Source: Lepidodermella squamata
Lineage: Eukaryota; Gastrotricha
DNA: 64,000 nt
NCBI GenBank assembly: GCA_047495785.1
Contig: JBLDXI010000032.1
Location: 806,001-870,000, forward strand
Direction of reading: 5' to 3'
Of this stretch, positions 1 to 10,532 are shown piece by piece. The translations under genes and the position numbers were made by a program. Within the stretch, counting starts at the first letter, position 1, and every line of letters begins with the position of its first letter. The notes under the pieces were generated by a model. The model was not told the DNA's origin and made no database searches. It worked only from the letters and a program-made list of their open reading frames with translations.

Positions 1-32
1 ACGCCATAGCCAAGTTAACAAGATTATCAAAA

Positions 33-3000
33 ATGCATCCTTCAGACTCAATAATATTTGCTCTTCTAACGTTATGTTGCGCTGGAAATGCGGTCCTAGG
101 ATTGCAAAGCCGGTCCCATGCAAAAACCAAAGTAGCTGGAATCGAAGCGCTTTTCGGAGCTGTCAAACTAGATAATGTTGCAGAAGTAGACGCTATCATC
201 GAAGCCTACTTTCAGGGCACCAATCTGGCCGAAATTAAAAATTCTTCCGGTTGGAGCCTTCTCCACCAAGCCGCCCTGTACAACAGCACAGAAGTATTCG
301 AACACTTGCTCCCAGCGGCTAATCGGCCGGAATCTGAAAATGACCTGAGCGATGAAGTAAAAGCAATGATAGAAGCTGTGGATAATCACAACCGTACAGC
401 TATTTTCTACGCTACTGCTAATATTCAATCACTTCTTATTGATTATTTTGCGGACACTTCGCATCTCGATGCCGACGGCACGCCACTGAGCCATTATCTG
501 GTTAGGCAGAAAAACTACGCTGCTCTGTCTAACCTTTTCCGACTTCGAGACATCGATCTGGATGTGTTCGAAGGGAAAAGTCTCTCGCATTCAACTGCTG
601 AATGGGATTTCCCGGAATTTCTCGAACTTGGCGGCTACTTCAATGCTTCTGCAAGCGACGAACATGGCCAAATTCCGGCATGCTGGGCGGCAATTAATGG
701 AAGCCTGAATTTTGCTCTAGAAATGGTGAAGCGATCGTATCAAATTATCGAAGGTCGTTGTTTTTATGGTAACGGAAGCATAGGCTCGCCTCTTCACGCA
801 GCTGCTTTCTATCGACATGGGGCTTATGTCAAGCTGTTGTTAGCCCATGGAGCCGGTGTTATGGCTAGAAGCAAGCCGAATTCCGAAACCCCGCTGCATT
901 CGTTGATTGAAGGAAGCTGCAATGATTGGAAGGATTCTGATTTGGATATTGCCGCCATGCTGTACGACGCCTCATCTGACGTCATAGAAAGCCGCGATTC
1001 GCGGGGCTTGACGCCGTTTCTTCGTGCTGTGTCTTTATCTTGCCTAAAAACGCCCCGAGCATTGTATACGACATTCTCAGCCAATCACAGGGCTGTGGAT
1101 AACAATTTCTATGGCCTTTTCCATCTAGCTTCGGAAAAATTGGCTCCAGATCTGATCACTTTGCCATTTGTGGACGTGAACGCTAAAACGGAGAACACAG
1201 GCCTCACAGCTCTTCATGTTGCAGTCTTGCAACAGAAAAGCGTCAAATTTATTAGGCTTTTGTTGAATCACGGCGCAGAAAGAAATGCAGTTGACAAATC
1301 ACTCAATTCGGCAGTTCATCACGCTATTATAGAAAATAACACTGAGGCATTCAATTTATTTCTCAAAGATACTAAATTCGAATTCAGACTTCGGAATGCA
1401 CAAGGAGAGACGCCGCATCACCTCGCCATTAGGCTCGAGCGACCACACATGGCTGAGCGGATTATCGCTAAACTCGGCAAATCGTTGTTTGATGATGAGG
1501 AGTTTGATGATGAGTTGGAAAACGTTTCAACGCCATCAGTTGAGGAAGGTGAGTTTTCCTTCACTCCTTCCTCCTTCCTCGTTTCAACGAGGTAGGGCAC
1601 TATCCGCCCTGAACGTTTTTCGAGCATAACACTTTTGAGGATGTCTCACAATTAGGCATCACATATAATTCTATTCTTTACGGTCTCGCTTGTTAATAGA
1701 AATGGCCGCAATACGTTCTGCCATTACCGCTGTTTCAGAAGGTGAGATTTCATCATATATTCCTGTATAGTCAGCATAACTTAAAGCCTTGTTCATCGCT
1801 TGTTAGAACTGGCTGAGCTCCATTCCTCTTTTGATGCAAGAAATTGTACACGTAAGTGTCTGCACTTCTTGGTGCCAGCTCATTATACCGCTAATAATTT
1901 CATCAGTTTCAGCATTGTGCAAACAGAAATGCTTGAATGGGGGCACCTGCTGGGCTCGAAATAAATGCAAGTGTGCGAAAGACTGGTCTGGATCCAACTG
2001 CGAAAAATGGGTAATATTCTGAGGAATTAACATTCAAGAGTCAGCTTGAGGAGAAAATTTAAGTTTGAAGTTTGACGGAGTCACACAGAGAACCGATTTT
2101 GAATTAACAAAAATTTCGGATTGCTGTTCGCGCACAAGTCTTCTTTTACCCTCTGATTGCTGGTGAACTGCACAGAACTAAAGGGGGTCCGGAATTGAGC
2201 CTCTTATAGTCCGCGTTGTTTTGCCAACTTTTAAAATGTGGTGCCAGTTTGTTAGACCTAAAGACGAAAACTAATTAAATAGCTAGAATATATAACTGAT
2301 GAGCTTTATTCTTCTGCCCAGATTCCTGCAATTTACGAGCAATTAGCGACTGCATGTCACGCAACTGCTGACTTTTCGCAAGTGGAGCGACTTGTGGCGG
2401 AGATGGACGGCAACTTTGACCCCAACTGGCGCGATCCTAGGACATACATCTCTGGTGGGTTTTTAATACAAAACGGCACACTGCTTCACCGCTCGATGGC
2501 GCCGGCTGATCAGCAACCTGAGCAGCGACTAGCAATAGTGAAGCTGCTTTTAGACCGCGGCGCTGACGTGAATGCCGCAGAGCATGGCGCAGGTACCATT
2601 GCTTTGACAATGGCGGCTTACTATGGCCACGTTGAATTAGTGCGGCTGCTATTGGACCGCAATGCAGACATCGAGGGTAAAGGAAGCGATGGCAGAACGG
2701 CGTTGATGTTTGCAGCTGTCAACGGACACGTTGAATTAGTGCGGCTGCTATTGGACCGCAATGCTGATATCGAGGCCATGGGCAAATTTGGCCAAACGGC
2801 TTTGATGTCGGCGGCCCACAGTGGCAAAGTCGAAGTTGCACGGCTGCTACTGGACCGCAAGGCTGATATCGAGGCCAATGATGGCGACACGGTGTTGATA
2901 ACGGCGGCCGGCGAGGGGCACGTTGAATTAGTGCGTCTGCTGTTGGACCGCAACGCTGACATCGAGGGTAAGGGAAGCGTTGGCACAACGGCATTGATAG

Positions 3001-3473
3001 AGGCGGCCTTCCGGGGCGAAGTCGAAGTTGTGCGCCTGCTGTTGGAACACAAGGCTGATATTGAGGCCAAGACTAATGATGACGAAACAGCGTTGATAAT
3101 GGCAGCCTACGACGGACACGTCGTAGTTGTGCGGCTGCTGCTGGACCGCAACGCTGACATCGAGGCCAAGGCTAAAGATGGCAAAACGGCGTTGACATGT
3201 TCGGCCTCCCGGGGCAAAGTCGAAGTTGTGCGGCTGCTGTTGGAACGCAAGGCTGATATTGAGGCCAAGACTAATGATGGCGAAACAGCGTTGATAAAGG
3301 CAGCCTACGGCGGACACGTCAACGTTGTGCGGCTGCTGCTGGATCGCGATGCAAATATGCAAGCCACTGGTTACCAAGGAAAAGCAGCGCTCGATTACGC
3401 AATTTCTCGAGGCAAAACTGCCGTGGCCGATTTGCTGCGATCTCGAGGTGCAAGATGTGCGAAATCTTGTTGA
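33..3473 (+). CDS. Secreted ankyrin-EGF-ankyrin protein, copy 1
   Basis: Unrecognised gene; five-exon model 33-1548, 1700-1741, 1807-1851, 1913-2010, 2322-3473, giving 950 aa. Seen: an N-terminal signal peptide (hydrophobic IIFALLTLCCAGNAVLG), a divergent ankyrin domain in exon 1 (about residues 30-490), two tiny linker exons, an EGF-like module filling exon 4 (spacing C-x3-C-x5-C-x5-C-x-C-x8-C with LNGGTC), then about nine 33-residue ankyrin repeats (LLLDRNADIEAK type). All junctions are GT-AG, and phases (1,1,1,0) keep the frame in both this copy and the copy at 10533. If intron 1 is retained, the frame stops at 1593-1595 and gives a 520-aa ankyrin-only secreted form. Role unknown. An extracellular or lumenal location is inferred from the signal peptide and the EGF module. 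Splicing of exons 1-2-3 is inferred, so two separate genes cannot be fully excluded. Confidence 0.72.
825..1463 (+). repeat. Identity block 1 shared with the second ankyrin-EGF copy
   Basis: These 639 bp of exon 1 match 11265-11903 with no mismatch that I can see by eye, although exon 1 on the 5' side (about 430-820) has many replacements and indels. The sharp change in identity inside one exon suggests recent gene conversion. Confidence 0.85.
1859..2386 (+). repeat. Identity block 2 shared with the second ankyrin-EGF copy
   Basis: These 528 bp, covering most of intron 3, the EGF exon, all 311 bp of intron 4 and the start of exon 5, match 12336-12863 with no mismatch seen by eye. The ankyrin repeats immediately downstream differ in sequence and number. 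Intron sequence more conserved than the adjacent coding sequence points to conversion, not constraint. Confidence 0.85.
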
Positions 3474-3731
3474 AAAATATTATGATATGCCCCCAGCTGG
3501 ATGTTAAGGTGTAAAGACAATCAAGTTGAATAGCAGCTATCTTTTAGAACTTATTTCGTGAAATGAACGTGCTTTGAATAAGGAAAAGAAAGAAATTGAT
3601 AATGAAAGTCATAACAAATTGCTTAGTTCCAAATCTTTCTTATTTGGACGTCACAACTATTTCTGCTAGCCGAGCAAAACAGTTCATTGCGAAGGACGAA
3701 TGAATCGCAGAGTAAACCTAGTGACCTTGAG

Positions 3732-5110
3732 CCATAGCATAGCATGGCATAGCATTATCTTTATTTCATCGTTTCCTTCATATTATTAGCCAACAATATT
3801 CAACAAATACATATTACCAAGTTTATAGCACAAAGGAAAATGAGAAAGAAAATGATAAAATAAAAATCACTCCGGTGTACCCAGTTCGCCGGGCGTGACG
3901 GTAACTAAATTCACGCCAAGCGCATCGAGTGTCGGAGGAGGACCGGTAGCAAGCTACCTATCCCCTATCCTGATCACTCACCTCAACAAACGTGTTCTAA
4001 TGATTAGAGTCTAATCCGATATTTCAATTTACCCAAAATAACTATGAATTTTTTGTCGCCGATTAGTTCTATCCTGGGCCAGGGCGTCGGCCTCATGATT
4101 TGTAATCCCTATTTGTTCAGATGTTTTTAATACAATCAATCCACCTTAATTTTGGTCGCCCATGAGTTCTACTCCAAGCGGCTGCCTACATCCGGCGGCT
4201 GCCAGTACCGCATCTGGCTCGCCAACCTTACGGGGTCCATGCGAGCGACGTGCCCGTACCATAGCGAAGTTGACGCCTAGCGATTTCGAATGTAAATTGT
4301 TCCGTGCCACACATTTTTCTAACGACCTCATTGCGAAACCTGTCACTAAGTGTTACGCCGCATATTTTCAGCAAATACCGCATATAGCCAACATCTAGTC
4401 GCATCGCATCCTCAGAGGTTACAGTCCAACTTTCGCTGCCATGCATAACAGTCGCATCCCCGGCCTTGAGCCAGCTATTTAAAAAAGAGCGATATGTTTG
4501 AATAAAATCACGGCTTTTGCGCGCTGAGTGGTTCATTGTGAAGTTTCATCCCGAAATAGCGTCACATATAAGCAGGTTCTAATGAGAAAGTCGTGTTAAG
4601 CGTTAAGTGCAATCCGATTGACTTCTCGCTAATTTCGAGAAATTTTGCCTGATTGAATACCTAGAGTTCAATAGAGTGTTCAATAAAACTTATTGCCTTG
4701 CCGTTAAATGGAGAGTTATTCCGAGTTATTCCTAGCGTTTTGATCGCCTTTGAGGTCTACTCCATAGAAAAAGGAAACTTTAAATTCTAAATTGCAGTCA
4801 TTTTTATTAACCCTCGGAAATTGAGTTTATCGAACATTCATTTTCAAACTCAACTACAAGCTGCAATAAAACTATCAATAATTAGCTACATTTTCTCCCA
4901 GTCTTGCGACGATAGAGCCGTGTCATCTGCGAACGCTAGCAACGTAAGCCATTCTTCTTCCGTTGAGGAAATGCCTGTTTTTCCTAATCTAATTCGCTAG
5001 CAAACTATATTAAACGCAGCAATAAATAGACAATGGGCACCCTTTTACCTTGCCTGAGTCCCTTGATCACCCGGAAAGGTTTCGCGCTAACGCCATTTAC
5101 TAGCACAGTG
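3732..5110 (-). mobile_element. Degenerate non-LTR retrotransposon (reverse transcriptase remnant)
   Basis: Read on the minus strand, 5045-5105 encodes VLVNGVSAKPFRVIKGLRQG, the conserved reverse-transcriptase block before motif B. The catalytic motif appears as LLAFADDTAL around 4915-4945 (FADD codons at 4922-4933). At 4228-4536 lies a C-terminal segment with the HGSESWT and MRYLLKICGV signatures common in RTE-like endonuclease/RT proteins. Stops and frame changes separate these blocks, so the copy is dead. A CATAG-type simple repeat at 3732-3755 fits the microsatellite tail of the 3' end of such elements. The exact element borders and clade are uncertain. Confidence 0.8.
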
Positions 5111-6242
5111 ACAAGGGGTTATTTTTCTAGTTAAGAGAAATATTGTTTATGCTTTCAGTCAAACGGAGATCCTGTCAAAATGGTGTGGTAGTCTAATTTT
5201 CGTCGTTTTTGCCAGCGATATTATAGGCTTTTTCATCTAAATTGAACACATTACCATGCACTATTTTCAAATAAGCAAGCAACATTGCTAAATCTTGATT
5301 ATAAAGCCCACGTAATCATGCTATTAAGTAGGGGCATAACGAGGACATTTTTTAGGTAGTTGTTATGGATCTCAGGGTGAAAACCAAGGTCGACGAGTGC
5401 GACACTATCGGGATTTCGAGCGAAGCGAGAAAATGTTTGGCAATTTTGCAAACTTCCTCCACAATTACCCGGACCAAATATAGGTATATCGGAGTCACAC
5501 AATATCGGAGTCAAAAAAAAAATCCAATAGAGTCAAAATGACTCCGAAGTCACACTTTGGACCACACTGATTCTGATGAAGGGTTCGTAGTCTAACCTGA
5601 TGAAAGATGGTCTCCAGGCACAATTTGATAGTCCAGGATGAACCCGATCGGAAATTCGACGCGACCGTCCGTTTCAAAGGTTACCAGAGCTTCATTGCTC
5701 GTAGACCACGCCAAGCAAAACTGAAGCGTCATGCCGCATCGCCGCGTTACCATCGGCGATGTGAATTCGATACGGCCGTTCCATATCGTTACGAAATCGT
5801 GGCGCCAATTCGCGACGCACCCGTCGACTTTTGACAACCAAATTCGACTGGTGCGGCTGATATGACAGAACATAAAAGCCTTGCATCTGGCAATATTAGC
5901 CCCTTTTACACTACTACTATGCGATACTATCCACTGTCGGTAGGTAGAGCGAGCTCACTGTCAATTTGGAATCGATATATAAACGATTAGTCTGAGATCT
6001 TCTGTGATGGCTCAATCGGCTAATAAAAAGAAACAGATGGAATTTCAAATTACAGATAGCAAAAATATTAGAATTTAGGAGAAATGACTTACGCGCTATG
6101 AAGTTTGACTTGGACAACATCTTTTATAGATTGAATTGTAGCCGGTTGTAGACAGCCTATACCAGTCTTAGTCGCCTTGCGATTATCCGGCAAAATTTTC
6201 AGACCATTGTCGGCAAGCTTATAGTTGAGTGTGTATTGCACA
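5111..6242. other. Noncoding stretch
   Basis: I see no supportable gene here. Short open frames occur on both strands around 5590-5890, but they overlap each other and carry no family signature. Confidence 0.6.
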
Positions 6243-6244
6243 TA

Positions 6245-6893
6245 CACTATCTGGACAAAAAGATTGGCACAAGGTGAAAATAGGTGAAAAACTGGCCGAA
6301 TATTATTTTAGAGCGGCCTAGGAATTCATACTGCCCCAAAATGTTTGTGCGCCACCACGCCCCTTATAAACTCAAACTTTTGACATGAATTCAATAATCA
6401 GGCATGCACACACCCACTATTAAAGCTCGAATTATCGATAGACAAAAGGGTGGAATTTCATGCTATTCATGCCAAAAGGCTTTATTTATGTAAGCGTGCA
6501 CTATATAGAATCGTTGAAATGTTTATGAAACTTGAGGTAATCGAGGACAATGACAGTCCTGAGTACCACAAGACGTTGGAGAACTCGGCTGTGAGTCGAC
6601 TCGCCCGCGAGGCGCGGTTGAACAGAAGATTGCCGACTTCAAAGCTGGTCGGAAGGTTCCTTATGGTTGCCTTTCAATGCTCTGGGCTAAGGCTGGCTTT
6701 CAATGGATAAGTCGCTTTCTTGGGTGTGATGACCCTTTTGCAGTTCGAGATAAACTTAAATCAGGCTCAATAGGCGGTATAATGTAGGCTACAGCAGGGC
6801 AAAGATAGGAAATATTCACCATAGAACCTATCAACCAGCTCTGCAATTTTTTATGTATTTTCACCTTGTGCCAATCTTTTTGTCCAAATAGTG
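6245..6893. mobile_element. Tc1-like DNA transposon remnant
   Basis: A 649-bp element flanked by TA dinucleotides (6243-6244 and 6894-6895). Its termini are inverted copies of about 36 bp beginning CACTAT and containing GGACAAAAAGATTGGCAC; the left end is 6245-6281 and the right end 6857-6893. The ends resemble Tc1 inverted repeats, which also carry a TGGCCAAAAAGAT-type core. Inside, an 86-codon open frame (6450-6710, plus) has a weak helix-turn-helix look (RALYRIVE, VSRLAREARLNRR) expected of the transposase DNA-binding region, but the DDE catalytic domain is missing. The copy is internally deleted and non-autonomous. Confidence 0.8.
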
Positions 6894-6895
6894 TA

Positions 6896-8029
6896 GTCTT
6901 TGCTTACATCAAGGGCCTTCAAAAAGAACCGCTTGCATACAGCTATCAAAATCGTTCCTTTTGTTTGAAATTGAGCCAACGCGTACTGCGATGGGATAGT
7001 GTAAGTAATGACAGCCCGTGTCGTTCGCGGAGACTTGTTAACGAAGCGGGAGATGAAGATGCGTTGTTCGTGTAGGTCTTTAGTACTGCGATAAGCCCTT
7101 TCGAAGCTTACGATTTGTTCATCGCTGAATTTTTCAAAGCATTTTTTCGGACAGCAATTCATAAGGCGGTGTCCGACCTTGGCTCTTACATGACTGGCTT
7201 TCCTCAGAACATACTCTTCACCTGCATTACGCCAGAAATAAAAATCAATTTCTATAACATCAGGCTTTCAAATACAAACCGGTTTTTTTCCGGCGAAATT
7301 TCAGTTCGCGTCTTTCGTACTCCGTTCCGCCATGCCTAGCCTCGTTTTCTCCAAGAATCCAATCAGCGACTTTGCGCTTACGATTTAGCGACATGAAACC
7401 TACGAAATACGAATACCTACAATCAGTGAATCATATGAGCAATCCGAATCGTTCCCAACGTCATTTTCAGTTATTTTATTCAGTTTTAAGAATATGGAAA
7501 CCAACAACGTTGCAGAATCGCCCTTCGCCTATCCAGCAGATACCATTTTCCCTAATAACTTGTATGGTATCTGCGTGTTTTATGAGTTTTTAAAAAGTTG
7601 GCGGATTTTCGCTGTAACTGTTATTGGGCCTCCTCGTCCCGCATCTAAACTCTTTAGTAGTCTGAGCAGACCAATCGATAGTGCTATTCGGGCTCTCTGA
7701 TATGTGATAGGTTTTTATTCAATAACCTGAAGACTGATGAAAACAAAAGACGAAAAGCAATTTTCAGATTACTCATACCTCAATCGGCAATTATTGGGAG
7801 GATTGCCTTTAACGATACGACATATATATAGCGCTATGGGCTTCTGGAAAAACCGTCAATAAAACTAGAAAATTTAAAGAATAGAAGAGAAGTAATTAAT
7901 GAAGCTACTAGGTGCTTTGTGCCAGAACTCTTCGGGCAACCTCTGCGGGGCAGCGCGTTTTGTTCAGGAGTTTCGATGGCATCCCTGGGACGAAGGGCTC
8001 AGTAGTTATTGGGGTGATGAAGATTAAAT
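6896..8029. other. Noncoding stretch
   Basis: No gene or RNA is supportable. Small open frames are present on both strands without recognisable domains or splice-linked partners. Confidence 0.6.
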
Positions 8030-8150
8030 AGTATAGCGTCCAATGTCTAGTTTTAGCGTGTTCCGTGGCCGGATTTTAGGGCGCAACGGCCTGCGGCCTA
8101 GCGCCCTAAAATCCGTCAGCTGTCTAAAACTAGAACTTGGACGTTATACT
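8030..8150. repeat. 121-bp hairpin element (MITE-like)
   Basis: A nested inverted repeat. The outer arms of about 27 bp are 8030-8056 and 8124-8150 (AGTATAGCGTCC against GGACGTTATACT, plus a shared CTAGTTTTAG block). The inner 15-bp arms are perfect, CGGATTTTAGGGCGC at 8070-8084 and its reverse complement at 8101-8115, around a 16-nt loop. The DNA or RNA would fold into one long hairpin. This could be a miniature inverted-repeat element or a structured RNA source. Confidence 0.75.
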
Positions 8151-8252
8151 AAACATGAAAAAAAAAATCACACCCACCAACCCGACCAGCCCCACTATCG
8201 CGACCGACGCAGCAACAAGTAGTTGGACTTTGACACTGCATATCCAGACTAA

Positions 8253-8510
8253 GATGAAGATGAAGATGATGAAGAGATTGATGACACCAAAATTGTTTTC
8301 GCAATCCCTATGAAGCCATCAAGTTATTATTTGGAATATGTTGCTCAGCTGAGCAAGGGCGGATTGACCCCCCAACAAAGCGCTGATGTTCTTGAAATTT
8401 TAATGATCGCCTGCCACCCTCAAAACTCGTTAAAAATAATAACCAATGACTTCGAAAATCTCTTGCTTCACAAATATTGCCACAAATATCCATCCACCGG
8501 ATTATATTAA
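8253..8510 (+). CDS. Possible small ORF or exon fragment, unknown
   Basis: A frame open from 8253 encodes an acidic run (DEDEDDEEIDD) followed by about 70 residues from the first ATG at 8310, with a helical look around LTPQQSADVLEILMIA. A stop codon lies directly before 8253, and the segment sits among transposon debris. I do not recognise it. It may be an exon of a decayed gene or chance. Confidence 0.2.
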   Translation, partial: DEDEDDEEIDDTKIVFAIPMKPSSYYLEYVAQLSKGGLTPQQSADVLEILMIACHPQNSLKIITNDFENLLLHKYCHKYPSTGLY

Positions 8511-9185
8511 TACTAAAATATATTCGGTGCATTTTCGCTACTCAGATAAAACTCTGTTACCACGACCACAATAAGGGTAAGAGTATCATGGCGCTGCGGC
8601 CAAGCCTCAATACCAACAATCGTCCGAAGACTGACTACTTGTCATTTCATGGCCGGCCCTTTTTAGGGTCACATGTATTTGCAACAGTGTTAAATTTTTT
8701 GTTGAATATTTTATTTTCAGATTAAAAATGAGTAAATTTTCATTCAATATTCACGTTTGGCTCCCTTTTACATTAGGAAGAATTCAGCCAATTTTCATAC
8801 AAATTATATTTCGGTAAATGAAAATAAATGCCGCGTATCTCTGAAAAGTTCAAACTTCAGTTCGACTCCTGGCGGTACATCATTTTTCACTCTTGTTTTT
8901 GTAGCGAGCAATTTTACCGCGCGACCAAGACCAGAAAAAATAGGTGGACTTTGCCCTTGATCACAGGAGTGCAAAGTCGCCCTACAATGAATTCTATGAA
9001 GCCTGGTAGGATTGAGAAAATGCAGAACTGCCAAAATGAAAAAATCGAATGAAGAATAAATTATCCACGCATCGTTTGGATGTCAACACGGAATATAGAC
9101 CTATTTTCCGCTCTGTTTCAGATTTGTTGGTATACGCTTCGTGTTAGCGTACTACAGGCTTATTAGATAATATCTAAAATGCGCC

Positions 9186-9227
9186 GGTTCAAATTTCCCA
9201 GGGGAATTTCCCAGGGGAATTTGAACC
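9186..9227. repeat. Short palindrome with internal direct repeat
   Basis: Ten-bp inverted arms (GGTTCAAATT and AATTTGAACC) enclose two direct copies of TTTCCCAGGGGAA. The structure is small and its origin unclear. Confidence 0.5.
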
Positions 9228-9296
9228 CTCTGTGTCTTTTGCTTTCTAGCGGTTGCTTCGGCCTATTTGTCTACTTTTGATTTTTAAATATTTGGG

Positions 9297-10394
9297 AACG
9301 AGGCCGATTTACGCGTAATTTCGGAAAGCGGAAGGATTTTATGAAAAGCCACGGGATAGTAAGCCATCGTGAGGAGTAGTAAGGAATAGTAGTATAATAG
9401 TAGTACTATTTCTTATACAAGATGGATGGCGGTTGGTAGTCGTAGAAAGCCGTGGAAAACGATGGAACCCGCGCGATTTCAAAGGATCAGTGCAATTGTG
9501 TGCGCGAGCAATCGGGAAGCTCATCCTTGCTGTCCTTACTAAGCATGTCCTTACCAAGAACGTCCTTAGTAGGGTAGCTTAGTAAGGATTAACCATAGGC
9601 TTACTAAGGAACACTTACTAAGGAGAGCCTTACTAGGGATAGCTTAGTAAGGATGAAGGAGAGTGAAGTGCTGTCATTCGCACGCGCGTTCAGTCGATGT
9701 GCGCAATCTATGGACCTCACAGCTCGCCTACTCCCGTAAATCACGGAAAGAACGGAGCGGCAAACGGCATGATGATTTTCTTAATGAGTGGTAATTAACG
9801 ACACGGTGCGGCATCCTTATTGAGGAGAGCAGCTGATTCCATGTGAAAGCCTTACTAAGCATGCCTACTAAGACAACTCTTAGTAAGGACTGCTTAGTAA
9901 GGGTAAGGGAACGCAGCGCTCAGAATGCTTACTAGCCATCCTTATAGCAAGGCAGTCCTTAGTAAGCATATGCTTGCTTAGGCACGCGAACCACTATATC
10001 TTTAGTAAGGAAGTTCAACACGAACGCCGTGGAAAGCGCAAGTGAGTGCGTGGAAATGCGCTTACGATAACCACGAGTAGGCGAAAAGTCGAATTCGATG
10101 TCTTCCGCGTCGTTTTGAGAACAATGGCGCACATTTAACAATAGCGGCTTATTGTTAAGCTCTACGTATTTTTTCGGGATAAGCATTTTCCGTAGCATTC
10201 TATGCGATTCTCATTTTTACAATTCATCAAGTGACATTTTAGTTGAAAGCGCCTAATTTTACGAATCTAACGAATACATTGAAATCGCGCGGATTCCATC
10301 GTTTTCCACGGCTTTTTATGATTACCCACCGCCATCCATGGCTTTTCATAAAATCCTTCCGCTTTCCGAAATGACGCTTAATCGGCCTCATTCC
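9297..10394. mobile_element. Foldback-type element with CTTACTAAG subterminal repeats
   Basis: Long imperfect inverted arms: 9297-9481 pairs with 10279-10394 in two blocks. One block includes CGGAAAGCGGAAGGATTTTA; the other runs from the GGATGGCGG side to GCGCGATTTCAA. The left arm has about 60 bp extra. The interior carries roughly 15 copies of the near-palindromic 9-mer CTTACTAAG/CTTAGTAAG and one-base variants between about 9535 and 10010. No transposase ORF is present. Long arms with clustered subterminal motifs suggest a non-autonomous DNA transposon, possibly Mutator- or hAT-related, but I found no clear target-site duplication. It ends about 140 bp upstream of the second ankyrin-EGF gene. 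Confidence 0.75.
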
Positions 10395-10532
10395 TTGGCG
10401 ATTGTCGATAGTATTCATACCAACCCTGAGTAGATGAATCAGTTTCTGATTTTTCAAGTCTTGAATGTATTGAAACAAATTCTTAACTAAAATTTATTCA
10501 CTCAATAGCTAAGTTGAAAATATTATCAAGAA

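Noticed and set aside
33-1595. Ankyrin secreted gene as a latrotoxin relative
   Set aside because: A signal peptide plus ankyrin repeats is too general, and no characteristic N-terminal helical region of that family is seen.
5592-5886. Overlapping frames of 64-93 codons on both strands
   Set aside because: Mutually overlapping in several frames, with no domain, signal or splice partner. More likely decayed repeat sequence.
9535-10010. CRISPR-like or satellite array of CTTACTAAG
   Set aside because: Spacing is irregular, both orientations alternate and the unit is only 9 bp. It fits subterminal transposon motifs, and the genome is eukaryotic.
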